Positions 24,247 through 36,642 are shown, numbered from the stretch's first letter. The stretch is 64,000 nucleotides of DNA from Phytoseiulus persimilis (GCA_037576195.1 CM075101.1:30504001-30568000), one strand, 5' to 3'. Notes: generated by a model not told the origin, from the letters alone. Program-made: numbers and translations.

Positions 24247-24713
24247 TTATCGTGTAAATAACGAACAACACTCAAGACATGGTTTCCGTTGTCTCCAAGT
24301 ATGGGATCCAGGGCTTCGATCTCGTCCCCCCGAGAGGAAGTTAGTCCCGAAACAGGCTCGGAACTTCCATCGCAGACAGGGAGCAAGATCGAGTTCGAAT
24401 CGGAGGCTGAGCGTAGAACCAAAACAAGGTCCAGATCCAGTCGATGACGCGAACTGTCTCGCTTAGTCAGTTTCCATCCGTGGTTCGACGTCTGATCGAT
24501 CACCCATTCTCCTCCGACTCTCAGTCCCTAAGGTCTGAATCGATCTTTCGCTCGGAACTTTCGTCGCAGCAACTGAATTTCGTGTTGAGTATCCGAGTCG
24601 CTGCGTGAGACACATTTCCGGATTTTCTTCCAATAGTGGATCGCCGTTCTTTTGACTCTTTGAGATAGTGGGAGAACGCCGATAAATAAGTTTCAGTGAA
24701 AAACTCGTTCGCA

Positions 24714-26096
24714 ATGTGGAGTTGGCTTGTTGTGGCTCTGATTTCCCGTGCAACCGGCTCGGCCATATCAGCTTCAAAACGAGAGGAATTGATAACGGAA
24801 TGTGGGAAGCCTTGGGAGTTGCGCAAAGGAGTCGACAGAGAACTTTCCCTGGTTGCAAACTACGCGGCTCACGTTGCCTCTCAGGTGGGCTTTTCGGGCG
24901 ACATCAGCAAACGAATTGGCTTTCCGGTCGAGTGGAACTCCTCCGGCTCTTCCGAGACTTTATTGCGAAAGCCAGCTTTGCCTACAGAATGCGCGGTAAT
25001 TCCCTCTATTCTCGTTTCCGATGCGATTGACTTCGGTAAAATCGTTGCAGCGTTACGCGTTTGAGCGCAAAGATGTCCTCGTTCGCTTGATCGGAGGATT
25101 CATTAAGGATTGCCAGTACCCAAAATATCGGATCGAGGCTGAATTCACCTCCTCAAACTGTACAATGGCTGACTCGCTGTCGTACGAACCGGACGACTGC
25201 GTAGCTTTGCCAGGAGCGGTGAGTATAGAAGCTAGGAAGTTTCGAACGAGCACGTCGATGCGATTTTCAAAGGGGACGGCTCCATCCACCCGAGCAGATG
25301 TCGTATTGGAAACCTGACTTTGCGCCTCGTTAGGTGGGTGCCTTCGTTCCTGGGAAAAGAGCCTGAATTTCGGTTGGCAGGAGGGCTGGTAGTGGACGAT
25401 CTTACTCCGGATATCGTTCCGACTGGTTTTCATGATTGGAAGAAACTCGTTTTTCCCAGAACTCTCCCTCCCGCCCCTCCAAGTGGCGGCTCGGAAGGCA
25501 GCGGCAGCGGGACGAGGAGCGACAATTACCCAGGAGCGATGAGGCTATGTGGACCTCAATGATTTTCGCGGCAGCGTTTTCCGGATTAGAGTTTCAGAAA
25601 ATTGTTCGTTTGATTCTTTCCAGCCGATCAAGTACTGCAAAATCTATTTGTTCGTTCCGAAGCATGCCGGGGGACACTTGGTCAGTTACGACTGCACAGA
25701 AGAACACCTGGGACCCGACTGGAAACCACATGAAATGACGTCGGATGAACTATTGCGTTCGAAGAATCCAGAGCCGCAATACATGTGGGTAGAAGCGACC
25801 AGACATCTATTTTCCGCATCGCTGCACATTTGATCTCGTCGAGCATTTACCAAACTCGATTCAAGCTGACTCATACCTGGGCTCTAGCTCATTGATTCCT
25901 GCAATGACTGAGCCCAACTATTCAACCGAGAATTTCTGGGGCTCTCGAGTGTTGAGAACCATCGTTCATTGAAGAAATAATTTCCAGACTCGAAGACCGC
26001 CTCGACGCAGTCTCTTCGGGAGTGAGTCCTCTCTTCCTCCTGTTCTGCGCATTACTTCCCGTGGCCGGCCTTGTTGTTCTATACAGAATCTGGTAA
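24714..26096 (+). CDS. cystatin-like secreted protein with C-terminal membrane anchor
   Basis: Four exons with agreeing phases: 24714-24884, 25051-25218, 25624-25784, 25988-26096 (about 202 residues). The signal peptide is MWSWLVVALISRATGSAIS. Exon 1 has a helix (RELSLVANYAAHVASQ), like the first cystatin helix. Exon 2 has FERKDVLVRLIGGFIKD, then YRIEAEFTSSNC and PDDCVAL. Exon 3 has YCKIYLFVPKHAGGHLVSYDC. The order of SSNC, DDC, YC and YDC matches the four Cys of type-2 cystatins, and VPKHAGG sits where the PW hairpin would be. The QxVxG inhibitory loop is replaced by RLIGG, and an insert with an extra Cys follows, so protease inhibition is doubtful. Exon 4 adds LFLLFCALLPVAGLVVLY plus RIW, a tail membrane helix. 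If the weak donor at 25785 is not used, exon 3 reads on to a stop at 25833 without the anchor. Confidence 0.65.
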
Positions 26097-26150
26097 TTCG
26101 AAAAAAACTTGTCTCATTCAATCGGCGGCCAGGGAGCCCGTCTCCACCTG

Positions 26151-26156
26151 AATAAA
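26151..26156 (+). terminator. polyadenylation signal of the cystatin-like gene
   Basis: AATAAA, 55 bases after the stop of the anchor exon. This supports 25988-26096 being the true last exon of the gene. Confidence 0.6.
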
Positions 26157-28482
26157 GCGGATCGCTCGAGACATACGGACATGGTTCTTTGTTATGATTC
26201 TAATCGTTACGCCGCCCACCACAATGGCTCACACGTTTTTGTGTGAATCTTTGTTCGTCTCGATACGAGCACGCTGGACATTTTGCACCATATCGAGGCA
26301 AGATGAAAGTGTGATCGGAGTTGTTCGTGTTCTCAGCGGTACGGGTCCGAATAAATTATCAAGCGTACGGACCGCGATAAATCTGAAAGTCAATTTGTAG
26401 ACAGTGTCTCACATTAAAAATTCCACGAACCACAAAATTCGTTCCTGAGATCCTCGACGTACAGTGAGGGCTTATCTTTGGGCTGATTGATGCAAGTTCC
26501 AGAGAACTAGAGTCTCAGAATGAATATCATTCAGGAAAAAAAGGATTGGGAAAAAAATCAACAGGCAACTCGGGATTCAAGACCCGTGTATAATCTTTTC
26601 TTCCCTGCTTCGGCTCCCGCCTTCCCTCGAAAACCAACCCATATTAACAATTCCGATGCTCGAGCGGTAGATAATCGAAGAAGCTCGAATGACTATAGCC
26701 TCTGAGTAGCAGCTCTGCCAAAACTCAGTTGACACACTGCCATCGCTGTCGACTTCGGCTCACATGGAAACGGAACGGAAAACGAGACTCCATGGAATGC
26801 CGGTGGGTAACAGCATACAATTGTTGGACTAGCTTGTTTCTAGGGTTTCTGGTTCCTTTCTGTTCGGCGTGTCGATACGACTCACAGTCATGGGAAAGTC
26901 CCAGTAGGCGACGAAGAGCGGCATCCACCGTCTACGGCAGACACGCCGCTGTAGGCAGGACTCCGTTCCCTCCTCCAATGGTCCCCTCTCCTTCGTCTCG
27001 AGCCAGAGGCACTTCTGTTTCGGCATTGGATTGGATTCTGAGTTTTCCAGCATCGCAGCCACAGAGGTGAGTGAGGTCTTCCGTTGCTACGCCTCGAGCG
27101 TTTCCCTTGGGGTTGGTTCAAGGTCGACCAGCCGAGCCCCCGGAATCTTGTATGCTGAGCTTTTCCTGGCAGCTTTGGTGCTCAATCGGGCCATAGTTTC
27201 TTGCTTTCTCTGTCCGGGTCCCAACCAGGGACCGGAATCTTGCGAGGGTACGTGATCCGCCGTTATCAATCAGCTGCGCTTGTGTAGAAGGTCAGGAATC
27301 GTTCCGGGATTTGGGAGCGAGCGAGCGAGCTGCGTGTCCTCCATCGATAATGTGCCTGCGGCGGAATCTAATTTGATTCCATGGTGCAAGGATCGTTATA
27401 GCAGCCTTGATGGGATTGAAACTCTCGTCAAAAACGGCGTGCCTTCGTCTCCTATGCGACATCTAAACATCCGGCACATGGTTCAGGAATAAATATGCGT
27501 TGGTTCGAGTCTGTATTTACCGCAGCGATACATTTTCCCCGGTGACATCCTTCAAGGGCAAAGACTGTCTTCCATCAGCTGAGACAGAACTAACCACCCG
27601 GGAAATATTGCTCCGTCATGGACCAAGATCGTTCGGCAGAATATGCTGAGCCCAATAATTCCCAGCTTGTGTATTAACCGCTCGCTGTCTGCTAATTGGA
27701 TGTTTCTGATTACGGCAGAATCTTGTCGAAAGATCCTTCTGGAATAAAATCGCGCAGCGGCGCTATTGTCCGCCGAGGCCTAACAAGCTCTAGCGAACAT
27801 CCGACGACCTTGTCCGGAACTGAATGAGTCAGGAATGGTGCTTTCATTAGGCGTTTGGGAATCTCCCAGCTTCACCTTCACAACCACTTCACGGGTTTCG
27901 CATGTGAGACTTGAGCTCGTAGGCTGCATCGAGTTGTCAGGTGAATGCCGCCCATTCACCCGCATCCGAAATATGATGAGGTTTCGGATGGTATGTCACG
28001 ACGCGGATTCATTTCCAGAGAGTGTAGTTCTCCTCAGGCCTCGAGTGCGCTAAGTGCGAGTCAAGACGTCACGGTGTTGCGAGCACGTAGCTCGGATAAC
28101 GTGAGGGGAACGAAATCTCGCGAATCCGCGACGCCCACGGGGTTCATGCTAGGGCCTTTTGTATGCCTTGAACCACGCTATTTCGCGTTGCGTTCCGTTT
28201 CTCCCGGGAGTAAATCCACGGGAATTTCCGTCTTCGCGTCAGCTCGAGGCAAACCGAACGATGGATCGATCGTTGGGCTCATGCTCGTTATTCCTCCCGA
28301 GGATATCGAGCGCGAAATCCCGGAGTCGAATGTCCTGTCCGACCCGTCTCCTCGGGAAAGCAGATTGAGTCCACTGTTTTTCCGCCCCTCGTGATTGGAA
28401 GCCTCAAGAACAATATTTCAGTGCCTCGTCATTCTTTCCTGACAGAGGCGGAAGATTCGGGAGATAAATCATTCATTTCGTG
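26157..28482. other. mostly unassigned; possible small Cys-rich secreted exon near 27.1-27.25 kb
   Basis: Plus 27148-27246 reads a hydrophobic run (LYAELFLAALVLNRAIVS) directly followed by CFLCPGPNQGPESCEG and a GTACGT donor. That resembles the first exon of a Ly6/three-finger protein, but no in-frame ATG sits just before the hydrophobic run and the next exons were not found. The rest shows no motif. Confidence 0.25.
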
Positions 28483-28837
28483 AGAAATATTTGCTCGCCA
28501 TAATCCCGCTGAAGAAGCGATATCCAAGGACTCTCCCGTCACTGCCTACGTGGCCAGGTCGTCTTTCATCAGCATGAAAATGCCTCGCATTGTCTCCCTT
28601 GCTCTGGATGAACGTTCTGAGGAACGATTCCTCAGGCAGATTGCCGCACGTAAAGACTTGGCCTGGCGTAGCGGTAGTTGTGCGCGAGGTCCAACAGCAC
28701 TCTCTGTTCTCTGCTCGGAAATCTCGGACTTGAGGGCTGCGAGACGGAGTGCTGTTCTCCTCGGAGACTCCGAGAAGGAATACTTTCCGAAGCATTTGCA
28801 CTTCGTTGTCAGCGATGGAGCTCCAGAAGCGAGCTGA
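28483..28837 (+). CDS. possible exon, unknown helical protein
   Basis: The plus frame is open for 117 codons to the TGA at 28835. It is charged and helix-like: SLALDERSEERFLRQIAARK and SEISDLRAARRSAVLLGDSE. ATG codons lie at 28574 and 28580. The opposite strand is also open (28801-28469), so coding on this strand is not certain. No family recognised. Confidence 0.3.
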
Positions 28838-29312
28838 CTTTCAAGTTTCGCTCGATGCGGCGTTCCAACAATCAATCACGAGATCCAGAGCCGGAGACGT
28901 CTCAGATAACTTCCCGGACTTTTCGCATTCCATAAGCCGAGGACTATCGTAATTACCTACGTGTTTCACGGAGCTGCGAGGGACGCGTCGAGTTTCGGCG
29001 TGCTTGGCTCCGAAACGTGTTGCCGAGTTCAGTATTCAGTTCTGCGATGTGTCATTGAGTCAGAAGCTGTTTGTCGACGGGCTTGTTACCTGATTGACAC
29101 AAAAGCCTCCTGATTGGCTTATTTCTACCATGTCAATCGTAACGGTCAGTTGGATTCAGGCAGCCCCTATTCTGCTGAAGCCAAATCTAGGTAATCGCCA
29201 ACCAGCTGGCTTTTGCGGGCACACCTGTTGTATACTAATTGAAAACGATACGCCCCTGGTGACACATTACCGCTCGAGAGTCGGCTTTCTACGGCTTCTG
29301 ATCGCATGAACG

Positions 29313-29873
29313 TTGTCATTGTATCAGCGCGGCCATACGCAACCTCGCACCGACTCAGCTCTGTGGTTGATCTCAGCCTTGGCCCTGTTGCTATGTGGGG
29401 GAATGCATGGAGCACGAGAACTCCGAAACACGACCTCGCACATCGGAAGTACACAAAGCGGGGCCAAACGCAACCAGCGCACATATCGTGATCGTTTTCT
29501 GCTAGTATCTCGAGAATGCCTGGACGATCCAAGCTTCACCCGATGCTGGCTGAGGCGCACACGGCAATCAGTTTCGTTCTTGCCTCGATGCCCTCGCTCC
29601 TACAAGCCGAATCCGCCGGACAAGGATGCGAAGTTGAGACAGACTGGAGTCGACAGCAGACTCGTTCCGAAGTCATTGCCGCTCCTGATTGAGAGGATAG
29701 ATTCCACGAAGTTTCGGAATTTTGTGTCTAAGGAATGTTATGCAACAAACCTCAGGCTGAGCAGCACGATACTTCTCGGAAGAAAGTGGGCTTTGTATAC
29801 AAATCGGGCGGAAATGATCAAATGGACCTCCTCGTGTCAGGATAAAGCGCCGGGCTGCAAAAATAGCTCATGA
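29313..29873 (+). CDS. possible secreted Cys-containing protein, unknown
   Basis: A 186-codon open frame. It carries a hydrophobic core ALWLISALALLLCGG like a signal peptide, then a basic, Cys-containing mature region (SRECLDDPSFTRCW, VSKECYATNL, SSCQDKAPGCKNSS). There is no in-frame ATG before the hydrophobic run and a stop precedes it, so the start codon would have to come from an upstream exon; an AG acceptor candidate sits right before the run (ACTCAG at about 29355). No family match recognised. Confidence 0.4.
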   Translation: MSLYQRGHTQPRTDSALWLISALALLLCGGMHGARELRNTTSHIGSTQSGAKRNQRTYRDRFLLVSRECLDDPSFTRCWLRRTRQSVSFLPRCPRSYKPNPPDKDAKLRQTGVDSRLVPKSLPLLIERIDSTKFRNFVSKECYATNLRLSSTILLGRKWALYTNRAEMIKWTSSCQDKAPGCKNSS

Positions 29874-32800
29874 AAGCTGTTTCCGATTCCTCGAAAGAGA
29901 ATTTTTTGAGTTTTTACGACGGCATGTGCGTCTGTTGCGGTAGTGAGCGAATGTGAATTATTAACACGTCCCCCCGGAGCTGGTTCGGAAGGGCTCGGGG
30001 AGTTCCACTGACTGATTTGGGCAAGGGCGGTTGAGCGACCAGAGTCGTACGCACGAACTCAAGGCCGGCCTCGGGGTTTGAGCTCTAGAAGGCTCGAGTG
30101 CGTGGCTCGCTTCCTGCGAATTTGGCGGTCTTCATCATCTACGCAGCTCGTGATTCCTATCCTTCCCCGTAAGTAGAAGAGCTCTTCCCAGGAGTTCAGT
30201 ATCACACGTCTGGGACTGACTCGTCAGAGCCGTGCGAGATCACCCTGTAAGTTCTTCCGAGTAACGAACGATCTGTTTACTGTCGTGGTTTTGTGAGACT
30301 CATGCGTAGCAACGTTTGATTCATTGCTGAGGTATGAACTCTTTATTGTGGTCAAAAATATGCAATTCCCTCTCGCGTGCTCGTCCAGAGATACGGGGCA
30401 AGCTCGATGAGGCTTGCCATGACGTCAATTACGATTCAAAACAGCCAACGCGAAAGTTATCGATGACGCTCCGTAGCAAAGTTTTATGTAGGTAAAGGGC
30501 ATGAACAAAGTGAGTGAACATTGGAGGGTGGCTGCAGCTTTCGTCTTCTGGCTGAACAAGTGCGTCGAAGGCACTCATCGATTCGATCTCCATCTTTCTC
30601 ACATGGGCTGGATCAATGACGTTACAGGAACCCTGTTTACCCAGAGGTGCGTTGTCATCGGAAATAATACCTCACGGACATCGACTTCGAAGAGGGTTTC
30701 TCGACGTCGTTGACACCTGCGTTGTTTTCTTTTCCATCATGGCGATCGCTGCAGTCACCCGGGACAGTCCCGACCGACGTGGATCTCAGGGGAAGTAGCC
30801 GATCGCAAACAGAGAATTCGTGCAGAGAGAAAGGTCATGACAATCTGGGCCGACCTTGTGCTGAGGAATTCAAGTTCGGGATCACACAATCAATATTTAA
30901 TATAAGCTATCGGGTACGAAGATTTCTCCGGCTGAGCCCTCACTGGGAATTCGTGATCATCTCCATTAGGGATCGCTGTTATCGTCCGCTCAAGGCTCCT
31001 GTGCCACTTGATGATTTGCTCCAGCCGTTGTTTGGCTCACTAGTGTTGGCCTCTCAGACCAGTGTGGTGCTCGAACCCCTCAGGTGTCCTCCAAGATCAC
31101 GAGGTTCTCCTCTGCATCACGACCGGTAGGTCAATGTTAAGGTTCTCAACCGTTCCCGTCGTACTGAGATCCTCATTCGCGAACGCTTTCCTCAGCTTGA
31201 ACTGACCGCGTTTCAAGTTCAGGGTTCCGTCGCGACGCCAACATCCGGATCCTTGAAGCGAGTCGGAACCCGATACGTGTGTCATTCTGTATCCCTCAAC
31301 GGGACTGGTTGCGTCGATTTAGGTTGTTCTTGCGATCTCGCCCAAAATTCCGAATCTCCGCAAAACTCCCGTTCGTCCGAGCTCCGAGCGGTACAAGTGA
31401 AAATACCGCTTGACGTTCAACGATCGTGTTCTGAAACTTGCTTACCACGATCGTAATGTTGGTTTTTCATCCCCGTCAGGCGAGTGTAAGCAGGTTAACT
31501 TCCTGAGCGTTTTTTGCTCCCTGTGAAGGTCGTTTGGATAGTGGATGGCTTTTCCGATGATTACATCCATCTGGGTCCCGTAAAGCGTAACGCTCCAGTC
31601 AGGCTCTGGCGGCATCGGACGGAAGATACGGGCCTTCGGTGTTCCCCTTCGTGACTCGGCTCCCTATTCCTATAACACATCAAAAACGGTTATAGCGATC
31701 GGGTTGATCGGCAAACATGGCATCGGCGGGAGAGCACTTCCTTGCGATTCGCGATGTGCTTCCAAATTTTGGACTAGTCTTCGCCGACACTCGCGATTGC
31801 CAATATGAAGGAAACGGATGTATGCTCATTTACAAACGATTCGAGTCGACACCGACACTCTCGGCCACCTGACCGATGCTTCTTTTGAGGAGATAGAATG
31901 TTTCGCGGGAGAGTTTACTCTCAATCCAGAACAGGGATTGTTTTGAATATTCCGGAATCATCACCCGTCGAAGCAAGTTCAAAGCAGCTTTGATGGTTGC
32001 CCGAGTCGTGGATCATGAGAGATCTAAATGACTTACATACGAGAATGAGACGTTTCGCGCGCGCGTTGCCCGGAGATAACAACTTGGCATCCCGGGATGA
32101 GAAGACTTGACTATTCTACTCCTAGTAGCAGATCATTACTGGAGTCGTCAAGGTCGGCCGACCTTGTCACTGAGAAGACTCCCAGTCAGAGTGCTATGAC
32201 TTCCATTTTGACATTCTTATTTGAGTCGTTGAATCTCAGTTTGAAGTGACGGCGACGTCTGGCTTCTTGTACAGCTGATGCCTTTCCCGGCTGTGACAGA
32301 TCAACGGGCAGTCACTGGTCTCGAGCGACTTGGATTCTGCCCGCGTGACGCGTCTCTCGAGGTCTCTTGCACACTGCTATCACAGAAAACGCTGATGAGT
32401 GATGCCGGGAAACGAAAACCAGTACCAGGTGAATGGAGCGTGGAGACGTCTCGATCATGCATACGCTACACTGAGGCATTATACCAAGTGTGACAGTGCT
32501 GCTAATCGGAGAGATCGTGATGAAAACGAGCCGTTGTTCATGAATCGTAATGACAGCGTCCTCGATGCAAACTGATCTCCGATTTCGACTAAAGCTCAAC
32601 GGCTGCGCTCTTGAGTTTTGATAGGAGCACACTGTCAACCAGCTGAAAAGAATAGCTTATCGAGCGGTACCTAGTCTGACCTTGATTCTCCACATGAACG
32701 AAATCGGCTTTCGGTGCGTGCGAGTTCCGTGATATCGATGATGCACAGCCGGCCGGAATGGAGGTATTGAGAGCCTGGAGGGAGCGCTACGTGGGTGGCT

Positions 32801-32973
32801 GATGCTCGAGGTCGAAATCCGACTCAACGACGCACGACGATAAGCGGGGCAGAAATTCAATCAGTCGGAGACATCCCAGCTGAGTTCTCCGGACATGCTC
32901 CCAGAAATTATTAGCGGAGCAGCTATAGCGCGCTTCTCCGCTTGAATACGAGGTTCTGTTCCGTCTCAATTTC
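29874..32973. other. no firm gene
   Basis: Scattered open stretches. Plus 30501-30713 starts MNKVSEHWRVAAAFVFWLNK. The overlapping frame 30616-30798 has a membrane-like run (VVDTCVVFFSIMAIAAV). A 40-codon plus frame at 31816-31947 (MYAHLQTIRVDTDTLGH) looks protein-like but isolated. None forms a splice chain. Confidence 0.3.
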
Positions 32974-32987
32974 CAGAGAGTTCCGTG

Positions 32988-34072
32988 ATGACGATCAACG
33001 ACAATGTCAAGATGCTCGTGGGAGCACTCGTGCTGGTCTTCGTCGCATCCGTCAACTGTCAAGAGACCTCCACCACTAGTGAGTTGGGACAGCATGCAGA
33101 AAATAGAGGGATCTACTGGCGAATATAACCTCATTGAGCCATTCTCATCGATATTCATAGCTATGGCTACCCTGGCCCTGAACTCGGACACGACAACGTC
33201 TTCCATGGCTTCCATGGACACGTCGACCGTGGCTTGCAACGAGGAAGAGATGCAGAAACTCAAAGATTGTTGTAAGCCGTTCATGCCCATCCCAGTGGTG
33301 AGTGACGCGCTCAGAGGCGTCAACACGTTTCAAAAATCTCAAAAACTTTGATGAATCGTGCTCAGTGCCCCTTTCGTTCGATGACCTCCAACTGAGTTTC
33401 GGATCTTCAGCGGTCGGAGATCTCAAATTTTGATCTGATCGCAGGCTGACGTAACGGAAATGGTTCGGAAGGCAGTCGAAGCCGAAAACTCCAGAAGCAA
33501 TACCACGGTATGGGCTTTTGAGAGTGTCGTGTCAGCGGAGAAAAAAGTAAGTCAATGACGCACGCCGAACGGGCTCGATGATTGCATGCTGAGATCAAGT
33601 CCCAGCTGGTTACGTCCTCAACGCTCGGGCTCGAATGCTCTCGTCTCGTTCCTCATACCAAGCATCGAATATTTAGACGTTGCCGTGTTTTCTCCGCAGG
33701 ATTGCGTGCCAGCGATCTACAAGATTCAGGCGCATCTCGTGAAGACAGCGGCGTCTGAGACGAACGGGACGGTAAGCAGATTTTACGGTGGATTTCGTCG
33801 GTCGCTTTATATTTCTCGGAGAGAGAAAAACGAGTGGTAGTAAGCTGAACTCAAGGAAGGGAATCAACTGAATGTGTGATTCTTTCCAGAAAACTGAGTG
33901 CCGGATGAAACTCCGTCATCACATGCTCAGAAAGGAGGAAATCGATGAAAGTCAGGGGAGCCAGGAATTGATCGTCGACGAGTTCTGCAACGGAACGTCC
34001 GCGGTTAGGGCCCTGTACACATTCACCATCCTCGCTTTGTTGGGACTGGCCTTCCACGCAATGAGCTTTTAG
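32988..34072 (+). CDS. secreted Cys protein with C-terminal anchor, arthropod-type, unknown
   Basis: Five exons with consistent phases (32988-33078, 33161-33297, 33445-33546, 33700-33771, 33890-34072) give 194 residues with no frame break. Residues 1-25 form a signal peptide (core VKMLVGALVLVFVASVNCQ), followed by a Thr/Ser-rich linker that is probably glycosylated. The folded part is helical with paired Cys: VACNEEEMQKLKDCC, DCVPAIYKIQAHL, TECRMKLRHHML and VDEFCNGT. The end is hydrophobic (RALYTFTILALLGLAFHAM), either a GPI-anchor signal or a tail helix. A good AG at about 32975 suggests a 5' UTR intron. The Cys spacing recalls nematode and arthropod four-helix secreted families (DUF19-like), but I would not assign one. 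A second possible donor (ACG|GTATGG at 33511) would shorten exon 3. Confidence 0.7.
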
Positions 34073-34268
34073 GATCGATGGCTGGAGCCATAGAACCAGA
34101 GCCCGAGTCTCAATCGATCAACCCGTTTTAAAATCCTCTATGCGACACCCGAACGAACGGTGGATAGCGGAGGAAAAAGTGGAAACATTCATCATGGAGA
34201 TGTCAACGGGAAAAAATAACAACGATTGACCATCGAGATTCGAGGAAGTCTAAGTCATGGAATGCTCT

Positions 34269-34714
34269 TCAAGCCCACCGCGATAAAATGGAGCTAGACG
34301 TTGTGAAAATAAAGATCGTATTCGTGTAACGTGGCCCCATCCACCGAATGGAGAACAGAGGATCATTCTGAGAGAACTTGGAATAAACGCCGTCGAACCA
34401 CCAGCGGATTTGATATGGGGCCACCGTATTCGCGTAGATCTCGTCAGACATCGTGTCTTTTGCAAATCGGATGGCAAACACTGCAAACCTCCTTAGGAGT
34501 AGGCGTGTAGAGCTTTGGGAAAACGATAGATGGAAAAGAAGCGGGAAGTCCCTTAGCCCCCTAGTCTTCGCGGATGAACGACGCGAATCTTTAGACCCTC
34601 AGTCACTTGGATGCTGTATTCAGAAAGATTTGTACCGTGACGTGCAACGGGAAGAGTTGCATGGCGACTTGTTGTTAATATAAGCTCGAGAAAGAGAAAT
34701 AAACCCAGACTCAT
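34269..34714 (-). CDS. small secreted protein, two exons, unknown
   Basis: Exon 1 is 34714-34597: ATG, then the signal peptide core LGLFLFLELILT. Exon 2 is 34480-34269. The donor is GAGG|GTCTAA (weak) and the acceptor TTTGCAG. Phase 1 agrees on both sides, joining VTE to VFAIRFAKDT for 109 residues. The mature part is aromatic (YQIRWWFDGVYSKF, FSIRWMGPRY) with no Cys pairs, compatible with a small beta-rich secreted protein. No family recognised. It is convergent with the anchored Cys protein that ends 200 bases away. Confidence 0.45.
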
Positions 34715-36455
34715 CTTGACGTTGCCGAACCATGGTGGTGTACTCCTCGGGTCCGAGCACGCTCGAAGTCTCCGAAGGCATGGGTTTCGTTCAAGTTTCG
34801 GAGTCCTATCCTGGATAATCAAATCCGCTGTCACGATCAATTGACTCCTGGATCGCACGAGAGGGGTCTATCCCCCTCTGTGCCAGCAAGCCGTCTCGTT
34901 GCGAGCGGAAACAGAGCGTAAGCGAATCCTAACGTGCGGCTACTGTTCGGAAGATGGGCCAATAATGCTTCGGAATCATTCATTGTGTAGGATCAGAGTA
35001 TACCTGCCACGGGGCAAGGTTTGTTATGAGCACATCCATTCGGGTGCGGGCTTGAAGAATAAGGAGCTTCTCAGTCCGGCATCATCTAGAACGATGATGG
35101 GAGCATTCCAGACTCACAGAAAGGCTCCGACTGACATCTCCAAGTGAGGCAGCTGCTCGGATTTGCTAGATTGGGTTTTTAGTGCGGAATAAGTAGTATA
35201 ATAAGTTCATCAAGTATGAGTTCACGTCGAGAAGTTTCGTAGTAATTGAGGATGTTTGACCGAGAGTGTTGTTGAGGCTTTCAGAACCTCCGGCTAAATT
35301 GAGAACATGGGTTGATTTTGTGAGATGAAAATTGTCAAAGCGAGAATATCTCTTCATCGTTGAGAAAATTCGCATAAATCTTCATCAAATGCTGCAGAGC
35401 TCGAACGCTGTTTCCGGTAGAATCTTATTAAAGCGTAGCGTCTCTTTCACTGGAGATCAAGCCTTGACATTTGATGCTTCGGGACAAGCAGCGCTGCCGG
35501 GCAGAATAAGTCGCCGTTGTTCCAAACATTCAGAACAACGTCAGCGGTGGGCCCTGTTCTATAAATTGTAAAATGTTTCCTGCATTCTCCTGAACAAGGT
35601 ATTCATGCTGTGGCAGCACCGATCGTTGGTGAATGAGCTGCGGTGGTCATAATAATAGGAAGACAACCTGGAGCCGTTCCGATATAATGCCAAGCGGCCG
35701 AGCTATTAATGGACGCTAAAAGCATCTAGACCGCGTTCATATAATCTTCAATCGAGCGGTGGGGTTCAGCTCTGGAAGAAGATGCATTAGGCAGGGGAGG
35801 AAACGGAGAGCCAGAGCGGAAGAGAGAGAAGAGTCTTTGTGAAGTGGGTATTCTAAATTTTTTGCCCGTCTCGCCAATGAGCTCTTTAAAGTTTCCCGGT
35901 GGGGACTCCATGTCATTCAGTATCTCCTATCGACTGATGTCTCTCAGATGTAACCCGTGAGAATAGAGCGCGGCCGGAAGGTTTCCGATGCAAAAAAACA
36001 CTCCACAGTTTTCTTCCGTAATCGTTCAACTGCAGCTGTCCTGAGCTTGGCCCTCAGCGAAGTGTTGCGCGAACCGTTTCTTAATGTTTTCGCTACCGAG
36101 AGCTCGACCAGGGGACAGGGTCTGGTACACAAATCTTGAGCCTTGATTGAAACGGTTCAAATTCGTCCGGTAACGCTCGTCCCGCAATCGAGACGGTGAC
36201 GTGCTTTGTGTTCGCCCGACCTCCTGCGAACATCCAGTGAAGATTATCATGGGAATGACTCAAAAAGTCGAGTCTGTCCCCACCCCACGGAGGAATGCTG
36301 CGCTATCGAGGAATGTTTTCTGAAATGCCCAGTGCTGTCTCTATGGAGGATGGATGTTTTTGGGGAGAAATGACAAACGGCCATATGGTTGAACGTAGCG
36401 GCACCAATTGTAAGATGTTTCGAAGTTAGCAGGGAATGTCTCAACGTATTCCGGG
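34715..36455. other. no recognisable gene
   Basis: Only short open frames, none with motifs. 35160-35360 is AT-rich. Confidence 0.45.
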
Positions 36456-36642
36456 ATGTGTGTCGCGGCCCTCGTTACTGCTGTCCTCTGTCTAGGAGTC
36501 CAGTGCCGTAGATCGGTCAAAGAACCTCAGATGCCCGAAAAAATACCCCGTGGTCCTCCAGGAGATGCCTGTCTACAAGATGGTGTGATTAAATCATTGG
36601 TTCTGAGATGCGAGGGCATGCCGCCTGTTCCTTTTTACCTGG
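36456..36642 (+). CDS. first coding exon of a secreted protein, unknown
   Basis: An ATG at 36456 opens a signal peptide (MCVAALVTAVLCLGVQC), then a Pro-rich linker (EPQMPEKIPRGPPGD) and a Cys segment (CLQDGVIKSLVLRCEG). It ends at a good donor (CTGG|GTGAGT, phase 1). Downstream candidate exons exist (36865-36990, containing NLIAFSLDPIDFKDFSEVAV; 37482-37580, containing RCTESGRCHKT or, in another frame, PTWAIAAAMYGVREV), but their phases do not link cleanly. That could reflect missing exons or base errors. No family recognised. Confidence 0.45.

Noticed and set aside
30616-30798. Channel-like string LRRGFLDVVDTCVVFF recalling a voltage-sensor S2/S3 segment
   Set aside because: No neighbouring exon carries other channel segments and the frame ends quickly.
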